Positions 27,750 to 38,964 of a DNA stretch of 64,000 bases are shown here, piece after piece (position 1 is the first letter of the stretch; each line of letters opens with the position of its first letter). This DNA comes from Oopsacas minuta (Eukaryota; Porifera; Hexactinellida; Lyssacinosida; Leucopsacidae), in the NCBI GenBank assembly GCA_024704765.1, contig JAKMXF010000288.1, positions 248,001 through 312,000 on the forward strand. Direction: 5' to 3'. Below the pieces are notes generated by a model. That model was not told where the DNA came from, ran no database searches, and was given only the letters and a program-made list of their open reading frames with translations. The translations under genes were made by a program, and so were the position numbers.

Positions 27750-30700
27750 TTAGGCGAGTCGTCTTTGACAGGTTGCGCAACATATGCTGCTCACGTAGTA
27801 CGGATACGGTCTACAATCCCCGGCAAGACTGATGAAAATATCGCAATCTTCTTGGGGCAAACGATCGATACAATTATTGCATGGACTCACAATACATTGA
27901 ACATTATTCTCCGGCCTGAAGACTGGATTGCATTCCGCGTCGCTAACGACGTTATCAGTTATTGAGGATACACATTCCACACGTCTGGATCTGAATGAAT
28001 TACCGCAGGTGGCAGAACATCGTGAGAATTGATAGGATTTCCACTCGAACGGACGATTACACCTGACGCCAATAAGACCGCATCTTTCCATGACCGGTGG
28101 TTTTGGTGTTCTGTCGCACTGTTCGTCCTCTTGAGTTAATCCATTGCACTCACATAATACATCTCTAGATCTTCTACCCCTGTGGCATGTGGTGTCCGAG
28201 CAACCACTCCAAGGCCCGACAATCCAATCACAAACGGCGCATGGTGGTCTAGCTAGTCCTAACCTGTCGCATACAGCATTAGCGACTGTAGTACGTACTC
28301 CGCCGTTTACAATCTCGAAGCATTGAATACGTCCCACATCTTCATTACAGATATATTCGTAACTGTATAGCGATACGTCAGTTGATTCGGATTCTGTTTC
28401 TCCACATGTACTTACTACCATGCAAGTATACCTTCCTGTTTCATCTACTGTTATATCAGATACGCGAAGTACGCTCGTGCCTTCACTCTGCCTTGTGATT
28501 TCGTATAGCCCTCCGTCAGTTATAGGTATTCCATTGAACGTCCAACCGAATGAGAACGCTGGAATATTCGTTCTTTCAACTGTGCATGTTATATCGAATG
28601 AATTCCTATTGTATAAGCAAAGCTCCGAACCGATCTGTGCCGACGTCATGGCGTTACCTTCGTCGCAAGTAGAAGTCCCTCCCATAATGAAAGGGGGAGG
28701 AAATGTAACTTGAGAGCTCGGTTGGTTGCTGAATCCGAATAAATTTTCAGTTCGGGCAGTTATAGTTGTACTGCAAACAATCTCAAATTCACCTTCCTCA
28801 AAGATAAAGCAGTGATCGTTGGGTGGTGGTTGTTGCACAGATTGCAACACAACAATATCTTCTGCGAACTGAAAGTCATCTGGGTCAGCTGGTGGATAAC
28901 CCCCGATTATACAAGCTGTGATTCTCAATCTCCTGTTTGAAGGAATTACGAAATTATTCCCAATTTCTCCTTCCCCATCCGTCTCTACCCCACTTGAGAA
29001 CCTAATAATTGGTGGACCTCCTACTACAGTTGTAACAGGTGTACTCTCACCAAATTGGTTAGTAGCAATCACCCTGTATTCACCGTATTGAGATCTATCA
29101 ATACTGTTTATGATTAAAGACCCGACATTTCCATCAACACTTTCCGTAATTCGGTTTGCTGGTAGGGGAAGGAAGGGACCATCTGGATCGTTCCTGTATG
29201 TCCAGACGAACTGTCTTCCTGGCTGTCCGTCAACATCAGTAGCTGTCAAAGTAACAGACCCACTCTCTGCAACGCCGATCTGCGCTCCAACCGGTACAGT
29301 CCTACTCGATCCGGCTGAGATCGTGATTAAATTGAAGCGATCTATTACTCTAGGCGGCTGACCAACTTGAGAAATAGCTGCGTCAGTCCCTGCACTGTTC
29401 ATAGCTTCAGCTCTATATGTACCATACGTATCTGCACCTACTTGGAACGTTAATGTACTGTCAGATAAACCGCTTGGATTTTGTACTGTTGAGATGGTAT
29501 ATGCTGGATTGTTTGTTATGTCCTGACATTGAGTTTCATCTGGTGCTATTCTACACCAACGGAAATCGCTTGCCTCGACACCCGTGATATCATTAGCTCG
29601 AATTGTAACAGTTTCTCCTGACGAGGCTTGAAATGATTCTCCGATCCTTCCGGTACCGCCTGTGTTAACTGTATCACTGGAACCCGCGTCAATAGTCGGT
29701 GCTACTGTGTCCATTGTTTGGCTTACAGTGGAACTTCTTGTCACTTGTCCAAATACATTGCTAGATGAAGCAGTGTATTGACCGTAGTCTGTACCATCTC
29801 TTGCTGAGTTTATCACTAAAATACTAGAACCCAGACCTTGTCCAATCGTATAGCCAGGTGTAGTGGGGGTTATTATTTGACCGTTTGGACCTCTCCATAT
29901 GATCTCTCCGACTGGAAATCCGTCACTAAACTGAGCAGAGATAGACAAACTATCTCCAGCTCTCAGCTGATAATTCTGACCTATCTGTCCTGATCCTGTG
30001 CGAAACACCAGCTGTGCGCCTACTAAATTGGAGCACTCAGAATCTCCAAACTGATTAGCTAACTGAGCGTAATAATATCCATATGCTCCATCAACTAGGT
30101 TGAAGAACTCAATTGTTCCTGGTGCACCAATAGGTGTTGCTGTGATAGCATACGCAGTATCTACAGCTGATCTACTTCCGGTTGGAGTTCTGGAGTAACT
30201 GAATGAACTCGTGCCATGAGGGACACCAGATTGATCAGATGCAATTATTGTGAAACGATTCACATTTGTTGTTGTATCGAAATATGAACCACTTTCATAT
30301 TGTCCCTGATTGATAACTCGTACAATGTCAGATCCACTGCTACAAGTACTGCCTGTACCCACTAAGGATTCTCCTACAACATCCCCGAATACATTAGAAG
30401 CTTCCACAGTGTATGTTCCCAGCTCGTTAACTGTTACTCCCGTTATAGTGAGGGTGGAAACAGGTCTACCTCCTGATACAGAGTTTGTTATACGGTATCT
30501 ACCACCAGTGGTAATTTGCTGTACAGTGCCTGTTGGTGAAGTTCGTTGCCATGTATATGTACTATCTGGGAATCCATTAATATCGAATGCACGAATAGTT
30601 ATTGTACCGGAAGCGCTGTCGAATGTATTTCCTATTTCTCCACTTCCCCCTGCAACTAGCCCTGCCCCCAGAGCTAACGTAGGTTGTCTTCCTATCAGAG

Positions 30701-31877
30701 ATGTCGTGGATGTATGAGTACCGAATTCATTAACTGCCTCTGCTCTGTAATACCCGAATTGATCAGGCTGTACGTTTATGATTCTTAGCAACGAATCCCT
30801 GCCCACGTTATCCGCCCCAACGCTAGAATCTATTCTGTAGCTTCCCCCGGAACTAATAGCTGAGTATGGACCTGATTCTGATCGGGAGTAGGACCAGGTG
30901 ATCGTTGAGCTAGGATCGGACAGCCGATCTTCTGCACGTATCTCTATTTCTTCTCCTCCAGCCACTGCCCTGTCTGCTCCAACACGAAATGAATTAGAAC
31001 TCGCCTGACCTGATTCTTCGATTATAAATGGACCTACTCCTCGAGTTATGAAGGCAGAAGCTCTGTCTGATCCGTGCTCATTCGTTGCTATTGCAATGTA
31101 TTCACCCAGATGAACAGTGGTAATACCAGAAACTGTCAAACTGCTATCTTCCTGACTACCAGTCACTGTAGCTCCTACTAATGAGCCTGGTAGAGATATC
31201 TCATTACTCGTACCTTGTGCTATGAAGCGCCACTCAATGTTACCACGTGGTTCGCCTTGAAAATCAGTTGCATCAATCCTTACAGTGTCAGCACCGTTTG
31301 TTTCTACTTGGAAGGTTGCACCAAGTCTCCCAGAGAACGAATTCGATCCCTCAACGTTCACTGCTGCATCTACTATAAGTTGAGGAGCAAGGCCCCCGAT
31401 AAATTCGATATTGGAAAACGCTTCATCATAATCTGACCCTACTGTTACGAGATATCTGTACATCCCGCTACAAGTGGAGTTACCCTGAGCTACACAGATT
31501 ATGTTGCCAGGAATTTTCTTTACAACTTGATCACATACTCTTGCATCTGTTGTTGGGCGTTCCAAATCGAAAATGTATGGCACATCAAGGAAGTCTCTTG
31601 GACCCGTTTGAAAAATAATTTCCAATGGGGTGGTCGAGCCAGGTGGAATGAAAAAGAATGTTTCTCCTGGTTCACCGAACTGGATTTCAAATTCATACTT
31701 CATGCATACTTCACTCCCTTCAGGTCCCCTCCAATTAGAACCGAAATTGAATTCGTAATATCTCACATCACTTTCATCAAAACTATCATTACCTTTGATA
31801 ATGTAGTCCCGTCTTACACTACCGGCGTTCCCACCCAGGACAAATAAGGCTGTTATAAATAGAACAAAACCTTTCAT
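27750..31877 (-). CDS. Large secreted protein: Ig-like repeats, two TSP1, PLAC
   Basis: One 4.1-kb exon, 1375 residues. Seen: signal peptide (KGFVLFITALFVLGGNAGS); an N-terminal region to about 165; then about nine tandem Ig-like repeats, each ending in a variant of Y-x-x-A-x-N-x-F-G (YGQYTASSSNVFG, FGYYRAEAVNEFG, YGEYRVIATNQFG). Most repeats lack the two core Ig cysteines; the last has them (ITCTVERTN, GRYTCMVVSTC). Two thrombospondin type 1 repeats follow (WIVGPWSGCSDTTC and WKSYQFSRCSATCG), and a PLAC-like cysteine-rich end (CRPYPYYVSSICCATCQRR). This composition resembles ADAMTS-like/papilin matrix proteins without a protease. Role is inferred as extracellular matrix or surface binding; no catalytic domain or membrane anchor is seen. 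Confidence 0.82.
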   Translation of the reverse strand: MKGFVLFITALFVLGGNAGSVRRDYIIKGNDSFDESDVRYYEFNFGSNWRGPEGSEVCMKYEFEIQFGEPGETFFFIPPGSTTPLEIIFQTGPRDFLDVPYIFDLERPTTDARVCDQVVKKIPGNIICVAQGNSTCSGMYRYLVTVGSDYDEAFSNIEFIGGLAPQLIVDAAVNVEGSNSFSGRLGATFQVETNGADTVRIDATDFQGEPRGNIEWRFIAQGTSNEISLPGSLVGATVTGSQEDSSLTVSGITTVHLGEYIAIATNEHGSDRASAFITRGVGPFIIEESGQASSNSFRVGADRAVAGGEEIEIRAEDRLSDPSSTITWSYSRSESGPYSAISSGGSYRIDSSVGADNVGRDSLLRIINVQPDQFGYYRAEAVNEFGTHTSTTSLIGRQPTLALGAGLVAGGSGEIGNTFDSASGTITIRAFDINGFPDSTYTWQRTSPTGTVQQITTGGRYRITNSVSGGRPVSTLTITGVTVNELGTYTVEASNVFGDVVGESLVGTGSTCSSGSDIVRVINQGQYESGSYFDTTTNVNRFTIIASDQSGVPHGTSSFSYSRTPTGSRSAVDTAYAITATPIGAPGTIEFFNLVDGAYGYYYAQLANQFGDSECSNLVGAQLVFRTGSGQIGQNYQLRAGDSLSISAQFSDGFPVGEIIWRGPNGQIITPTTPGYTIGQGLGSSILVINSARDGTDYGQYTASSSNVFGQVTRSSTVSQTMDTVAPTIDAGSSDTVNTGGTGRIGESFQASSGETVTIRANDITGVEASDFRWCRIAPDETQCQDITNNPAYTISTVQNPSGLSDSTLTFQVGADTYGTYRAEAMNSAGTDAAISQVGQPPRVIDRFNLITISAGSSRTVPVGAQIGVAESGSVTLTATDVDGQPGRQFVWTYRNDPDGPFLPLPANRITESVDGNVGSLIINSIDRSQYGEYRVIATNQFGESTPVTTVVGGPPIIRFSSGVETDGEGEIGNNFVIPSNRRLRITACIIGGYPPADPDDFQFAEDIVVLQSVQQPPPNDHCFIFEEGEFEIVCSTTITARTENLFGFSNQPSSQVTFPPPFIMGGTSTCDEGNAMTSAQIGSELCLYNRNSFDITCTVERTNIPAFSFGWTFNGIPITDGGLYEITRQSEGTSVLRVSDITVDETGRYTCMVVSTCGETESESTDVSLYSYEYICNEDVGRIQCFEIVNGGVRTTVANAVCDRLGLARPPCAVCDWIVGPWSGCSDTTCHRGRRSRDVLCECNGLTQEDEQCDRTPKPPVMERCGLIGVRCNRPFEWKSYQFSRCSATCGNSFRSRRVECVSSITDNVVSDAECNPVFRPENNVQCIVSPCNNCIDRLPQEDCDIFISLAGDCRPYPYYVSSICCATCQRRLA

Positions 31878-32823
31878 TTTTCAAACCGAATTGAACAACA
31901 CACACAATTCGGCAAACTTAAACTAATACAACTTTGCTTGGAAATACAATACAGTATATATTGAGACAATCTTATGGTAATTCCAATGGAATAGTCATTC
32001 GTTAGTTTCAACTCTAGCCAATATATATATTTCTGTTGTTAATATATTTGGAGCTATGGCTGTAGTGGATTGCATTGCACTGTCTGTGGTGGATAATTAT
32101 TACAGCAGTTTACGTACTCGTAATTGCTCTAATATCAATGAACGTCTCTTGGCTATAGAATCTTTGTTTGTTGATTAATATTTTTGATAAAAATTTGGAC
32201 CTCAATAGTGCAAAAATGTAATTTTAATCACTGGAATATGTACTTTGATAAATAAGTATACAAATCGCATTGGGGGAGGGCCTACAGTTATTATTTGAAA
32301 CACTTTGGATTTGCTGAGGTTTTAGCGAGTGACTTATTGACCAAATGTCGTATTTTCCTAGGAATTAATACATAGGTTCAATCGTACAAAAATTCGGTAA
32401 TAATGTTAGTTTAAATTAATGATACGACCGTCAAGGGCACTCACAGGATCTCGGCTAGTTCAACTGAGCCCTCGTAATATGTGACTTTAACCGCAGAGCG
32501 TCCATCTCTCCCCTTACACAACAATTAACGACATATCTACAAATGTTTGTACAAGTAATCATAAAAGAAGGCATCGGTTATAAGAACAGCGGATATAAGC
32601 ACCCCTCTGGACAACGGTTCTTATATATTCCTGTATATTTTATGCATTAAAGGACTTGTATTGGTACTCCTAAGGGTGTTCTTATAACCGGCATCTACTG
32701 TATTTTCAAGCTATAGGGGCTAAAGGAGCGCTTCGTATAACGAGAGTTTCGCGAATAAACTTATTGACCGGAATAACCTGTGGCTCGATTATTCACAATT
32801 ACTGTATTTTTGTATTGATCTAG
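31878..32823. other. Divergent spacer
   Basis: Lies between the Ig-repeat gene and the OST-alpha-like gene and should hold both promoters. Besides a family B element at 32570-32700 I recognise nothing; no reading frame is convincing. Confidence 0.5.
32570..32700 (+). repeat. Family B pogo-like MITE
   Basis: AGGCATCGGTTATAAGAACA to TTATAACCGGCATCTACTG, followed by TA. It includes the core shared with the other B copies (GGACAACGGTTCTTATAT, TACTCCTAAGGGTGTTCTTA). Confidence 0.7.
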
Positions 32824-33873
32824 ATGGCTACACAAATTTGTCCATCAGAATCTCTCGGTTTGACAGAGATATTTAACACGACTTTACATCCTATCACAAT
32901 CGACACTACACTTCCCTACATCATCTTAATCTGCATAGCATTTACTTTTGTAACTGCAAACTGCATTCTTGCAGTGTTTAACTTCGTAACTCTCGTGTCC
33001 CGCATGAATGATTATGACCTTGAGCTCAAATACGCGATTTTCTGGAACCTTTCCCTTTTCACCTCGGTTTCTATCGTTTACCTACTAATGTTAATATTCT
33101 TACGCGCGGCTATTATCTGTCAGCTGTTAGCCGAAATGATGCTAGCATTCGCAGTGTACCAATTCCTGAATTTGTTAATGATTATGCATGGTGGGAAGGC
33201 CGCAATGATTCATAACATTACTGGTACAATCGTGACTTTGTTTCCGTTATGCTGGTGTTATTGGTGTAAGCGACGGAGAGTAGAAAGCAGAAATTTAATT
33301 GTCTATAACATTCTTATTGCCCAAATGGTTGTTGTGGTACCAGGTGTTGATTTCCTAGGGATTGTCATCTACACAGAGAATCCGTCATGGTACAATTACG
33401 AAGAACCTTTCAGTCCATACTCTGCCTATTTATACCTGAACCTCTTCCGCGTGATCTCGTTCATGGCTGGCAACTCAAGCCTAACACGCATGGTACAAGC
33501 TAACTGGTATTACCTAAAAGGCACGCGTCTACTCACGAAATATATTTTGTTGATACTTGTCTTAAATTCTGTATTTATTTTCAGACTTTTAATCTCATTT
33601 TTGGGGAAGATTTCTCTCATAAAATGCACAGCAACTTTCCCTCTTATAGATATTATGAACCAAATACACGCGTTTTCTACGATACTTATAATGCTAATCG
33701 CGGGTATAATAGCCAGGTTAGTGTATATTACATTTCCGGGAAGTCGCATGCTGGAAACACATCGTGTTGCTGTTCAGACCAAAGATATAATAGAAAAATC
33801 TGTAAATGTCCAATATCCTAAAGATGTGACGTCAGAAGAGGATCCATTTGTGACACCTTATGGGCCAAACTGA
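32824..33873 (+). CDS. SLC51A: Organic solute transporter alpha-like membrane protein
   Basis: Single exon, 349 residues, seven predicted membrane segments. It belongs by pattern to the OST-alpha/TMEM184 (Solute_trans_a) family. Seen: VYQFLNLLMIMHGGKAAM, equivalent to the conserved helix with GGK of the family. A Cys/Trp cluster at a membrane edge (PLCWCYWCKRRR) parallels the poly-Cys of OST-alpha. Then come FLGIVIY and a terminal helix ending in IARLVYITFPGSRM. In vertebrates OST-alpha pairs with OST-beta to move bile acids and steroid conjugates; no OST-beta is visible here. TMEM184 is the main alternative; the length and Cys cluster favour OST-alpha. Confidence 0.72.
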   Translation: MATQICPSESLGLTEIFNTTLHPITIDTTLPYIILICIAFTFVTANCILAVFNFVTLVSRMNDYDLELKYAIFWNLSLFTSVSIVYLLMLIFLRAAIICQLLAEMMLAFAVYQFLNLLMIMHGGKAAMIHNITGTIVTLFPLCWCYWCKRRRVESRNLIVYNILIAQMVVVVPGVDFLGIVIYTENPSWYNYEEPFSPYSAYLYLNLFRVISFMAGNSSLTRMVQANWYYLKGTRLLTKYILLILVLNSVFIFRLLISFLGKISLIKCTATFPLIDIMNQIHAFSTILIMLIAGIIARLVYITFPGSRMLETHRVAVQTKDIIEKSVNVQYPKDVTSEEDPFVTPYGPN

Positions 33874-34076
33874 ATTGTGTTATATTATTTGTAACTATAA
33901 TTTGTGTATGGTGTATTCTACTAAATGAAGAGGGTAATCCTCCGCTTGAAATATTGTATATAATAATCTCTGATATGCATACTTGGTAACTGTCGCGGTT
34001 TTGCCGGGACGTGCCGATTATCCATACATATATAGGCATTTGTTGAGTGTTTAGGTCGTCGAAAATGCCGACAATA

Positions 34077-34193
34077 CAGTCAACTTCCGTTACATCTAAC
34101 GAAGTAACATATATCCCATCGGTTATATGAACTCCGCTTATATCGAAGAAATTATCGCGGTCCCTTAAGCTTCGATGTAACTGGAGTTAACCT
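34077..34193 (+). repeat. Family A MITE, shortened
   Basis: CAGTCAACTTCCGTTACATC through CTTCGATGTAACTGGAGTTA, directly upstream of the NDR kinase start codon (28 bp away). Confidence 0.65.
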
Positions 34194-34220
34194 TATTAAT
34201 ATTAAATATTTCTAGAGTCC

Positions 34221-36396
<2,176 letters not shown>

Positions 36397-36824
36397 TTGA
36401 TTGGCTGTCAGATGTCTGGTATTCTGTTTGATGTGTGTACCAATTATATTGCTATGCTGATTCATTGTTTATTGCATTGTTGTTATTTAATGGAAAATAA
36501 AAATGAGAATATTATTGATTGATGGCGTTTTTCGTGGGAATGTTAGTAGCAATTTTTTCTGAAAATTCTTTCCAAATACCCTCGAAGGAATTATGATATC
36601 AAAAAGTGGACAATCGGATCGCCTCCCCTCGCCCCAATTTCCTGCTGCCTAGTTTCTACTGAACCAAATTACAATAAAGTCAAATGACTGAAATATAACT
36701 ACAGTATTCGTGTGGGAATCACTTGAAAATGGATTAAACGTAGACGGAATTCTTTCAAAAGTAACAAAAGTGATATTTATTAGTGTAAATCAAGAAAATA
36801 TAAATAAGTTTCTAAAACAAACAT
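36397..36824. other. Convergent spacer, no gene seen
   Basis: Lies between the 3' ends of the NDR kinase and MRPL20. 'aataaa' at 36496-36501 is a plausible polyadenylation signal for the kinase. Confidence 0.5.
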
Positions 36825-37496
36825 TTAATAAATTCTCCTCCATTGCTTAGCAGCATAAGCAAACTGCTTTGATGCTATTTTAACAATTCCCTGAAAAGTG
36901 AACGGTTCATGCATAGCTAACTGTGACATTATCTTCTTATCTAGTTGTATACGAGCCTCGTATATACCTGACATGAAGAAGTTGTAAGGAAGACCGTGTT
37001 GAAGAGAACCTGCACCTAAAAATAAATTCAACTAGAGTAGAACCTCGTTAATACGTACACCAAGGGACCGTCGAGATTTGTACTCCTTATCCGGAAATTC
37101 ATATTAATGTGTTTGTATTAACGAGGTTTCACTGGAATTGAAAAATTCGCTAGAATTGAATTTTGGTTGTAATTATGGTAGTTGTTCCCCAGACTTATCC
37201 GTGATTTACGAATGACAGCAGGGGGTACATAGGATGTGTTAAAATTGGTATAGGGGATCATTTTAGCCCTCAAAATGGGTTCACATACCTATTCTAGTTA
37301 TCCATAACTGTCTCATATCTCTCTTCTTTAGTTTCCTACTGCCATAAGATTTCCTGAGTGCTCTATGCACTCTCCTTATTGATATACGATAGCAGGTTTT
37401 AGCCATTCCACGGAATCCTTTAGCTAGTGCTAAGACACGAGCTCTACGCATTTGACGGACTATACGCATTCCGCTTCTCATTGCTTTACGACTCAT
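36825..37496 (-). CDS. MRPL20: Mitochondrial ribosomal protein L20 (2 exons)
   Basis: Exons 37289-37496 and 36825-37015 join in phase 1 to 132 residues. It belongs to the bL20 family, a large-subunit assembly protein. Seen: the basic N-terminal helix (RARVLALAKGFRGMAKTCYR, RRVHRALRKSYGSRKLKKRD), LWITRIGAGSLQHGLPYNFFM equivalent to the WI-x-RINA-x-x-R-x-x-G-x-x-YS block of L20, and LAMHEPFTFQGIVKIA. Length suits the animal mitochondrial protein. The intron (37016-37288) holds a family D element and a hAT-like fragment near 37210-37245. Confidence 0.85.
37034..37134 (+). repeat. Family D pogo-like MITE
   Basis: Left end AGTAGAACCTCGTTAATACG, right end TGTATTAACGAGGTTTCACTG: clear terminal inverted repeats with an eroded interior (CCAAGGGACCGTCG). 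It lies in the MRPL20 intron. Confidence 0.75.
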
Positions 37497-37652
37497 TTTG
37501 ACACGATTCTAAAATGAATAGAATACAGTAGTAAACATACAGCCAACCCCCGTCATATATCAAATACCCGCTAATATCGAATTTCCCTGAGATAGCATAT
37601 AACAATTCATAACAGAGTCCTCTATTCAATTCAAATAATATACAATATATAT

Positions 37653-38318
37653 TCACGCAATTTTAAGCGCAGTACACTGCTGATCCAGCTCTTCCATCTC
37701 TTGTAATACTAGAGCTACGTTATACCGCATCTCATGGAATTTCTCCACAGACATCTCAAACATAGAAGTTTTCCCATTTGTTAACTGAAGTTCTCCAAGG
37801 ATGGTGGGTATTAGAACACGTTGAAGTAAGGTGTTAGAAATTGTGATATCCACGCGCCATTTTAGTGCCTGAAATCTGGGGAGGGAGACACCAGCTTCTA
37901 CGACGCTTGCGTTAATAACCGCACGATTCGCACCGAATAACATTTTGACTAAAATACCGATAGCGGCTTCAGGAAATTTCAGATTTCGTAAGTCCTCTTC
38001 AAAATGTTCTTGTCTCATATTCGGGCTTTTTAGTGTATATCTTGCTACGACGATAATCGCAGATATAACTCCTTTGGTTTCTTCCTCTGTGAGGGGAATA
38101 CTCTCGATCAATTCATTGAATTTATCATTATTAAACTCCTGATCTACCAAATAGCCGTTCACAAAAGTAAGAATATTTTTCCAATTATTTTTTTCAAGAT
38201 TCATAGCCTTTTTTATAGTGAATAGTGATTTGATCTCCGGGGGGATTTGGAAACCGTAAAAGGGGGCGCGCTCCCCGAGACCTCCTCCAGCAATAGAAGC
38301 TTGTTTCCTCATGCTCAT
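37653..38318 (-). CDS. COMMD5: COMM domain-containing protein 5
   Basis: About 221 residues if started at the Met of MSMRK (38318). Seen: an N-terminal motif APFYGFQIPPEIKSL corresponding to VSFLGAQLPPEV of COMMD5; a helical N-domain; and a C-terminal COMM domain (QALKWRVDITISNTLLQRVL, FEMSVEKFHEMRYNVALVL). COMMD proteins form the Commander complex that sorts endosomal cargo with Retriever. The frame is open upstream to 38459, but those extra 47 codons run into a hAT-like element (38427-38545), so I chose the downstream start. Which COMMD paralogue it is rests on the N-terminal motif. Confidence 0.78.
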   Translation of the reverse strand: MSMRKQASIAGGGLGERAPFYGFQIPPEIKSLFTIKKAMNLEKNNWKNILTFVNGYLVDQEFNNDKFNELIESIPLTEEETKGVISAIIVVARYTLKSPNMRQEHFEEDLRNLKFPEAAIGILVKMLFGANRAVINASVVEAGVSLPRFQALKWRVDITISNTLLQRVLIPTILGELQLTNGKTSMFEMSVEKFHEMRYNVALVLQEMEELDQQCTALKIA

Positions 38319-38426
38319 ATAGCCTAATAGATAACATATAAACAGTTGTTTATTATTTGAACGAACTTCAGGACAGTTTTTATAGTTTCTTAATATTAGC
38401 CCCATCAGATATGGATAGACTAAACA

Positions 38427-38545
38427 CAGCCGTTCCCAACCTGTGATCAATAGACCCATTGATGATCCATGGACGACAGCAGGGGGTCCACAGAAGTGTT
38501 AAAATTGGTGTAGGAGTCCACCAGTGAAAAGGTTGGGAAATGCTG
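38427..38545. mobile_element. hAT-like non-autonomous element, best copy
   Basis: Terminal inverted repeats CAGCCGTTCCCAACCT (left) and AGGTTGGGAAATGCTG (right) are typical of hAT elements. The interior has GACGACAGCAGGGGGTCCAC and GTTAAAATTGGTGTAGGAGT. Partial copies with the same interior occur near 252-345, 21580-21690, 27418-27470, 44866-44965, 46995-47055, 54795-54895, 59385-59475 and 60515-60670. No transposase. Confidence 0.75.
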
Positions 38546-38964
38546 AAGTTTTGGTGTCCAAATCTCGGAGTTTCGACTGTAGTTCTGGAAATTTCGACTC
38601 ATGGTTTGTGTAACCCCCAAAAATGATTTTCACGATAATTTCCAGATCTTCGGTACTCATTGAAACTTATTTGACATAATAAATGTGTAAACTGTGCTCT
38701 GTAGTAGAGCTACGTGTTAAACAGTGTTCGTAACAAAATACATATAATTAATCCAAAATATGCTAGAGGACAAATTACAGGAAATCAAATTTAAAATATC
38801 CAAATTTAGAAGAGACTTAACCCAACTGAAATATGATCGGTGCTGTTTGACTGATATTGAAAATCATTTCCTAAAAATCTCCTATCTTAATATCAGACAC
38901 AACTAATATTAGGCACAGTTCATTTATATAAAGCAAGCTGCTTGTAAATTTGTTAAAAGATTGA
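38546..38964. other. Spacer upstream of tensin
   Basis: Lies between the hAT-like element and the tensin start. It includes a 48-codon frame at 38760-38906 starting MLEDKLQEIKFKISKF, Lys/Leu-rich and helical. It could be a short gene, an upstream exon or chance; I cannot decide. Confidence 0.35.
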
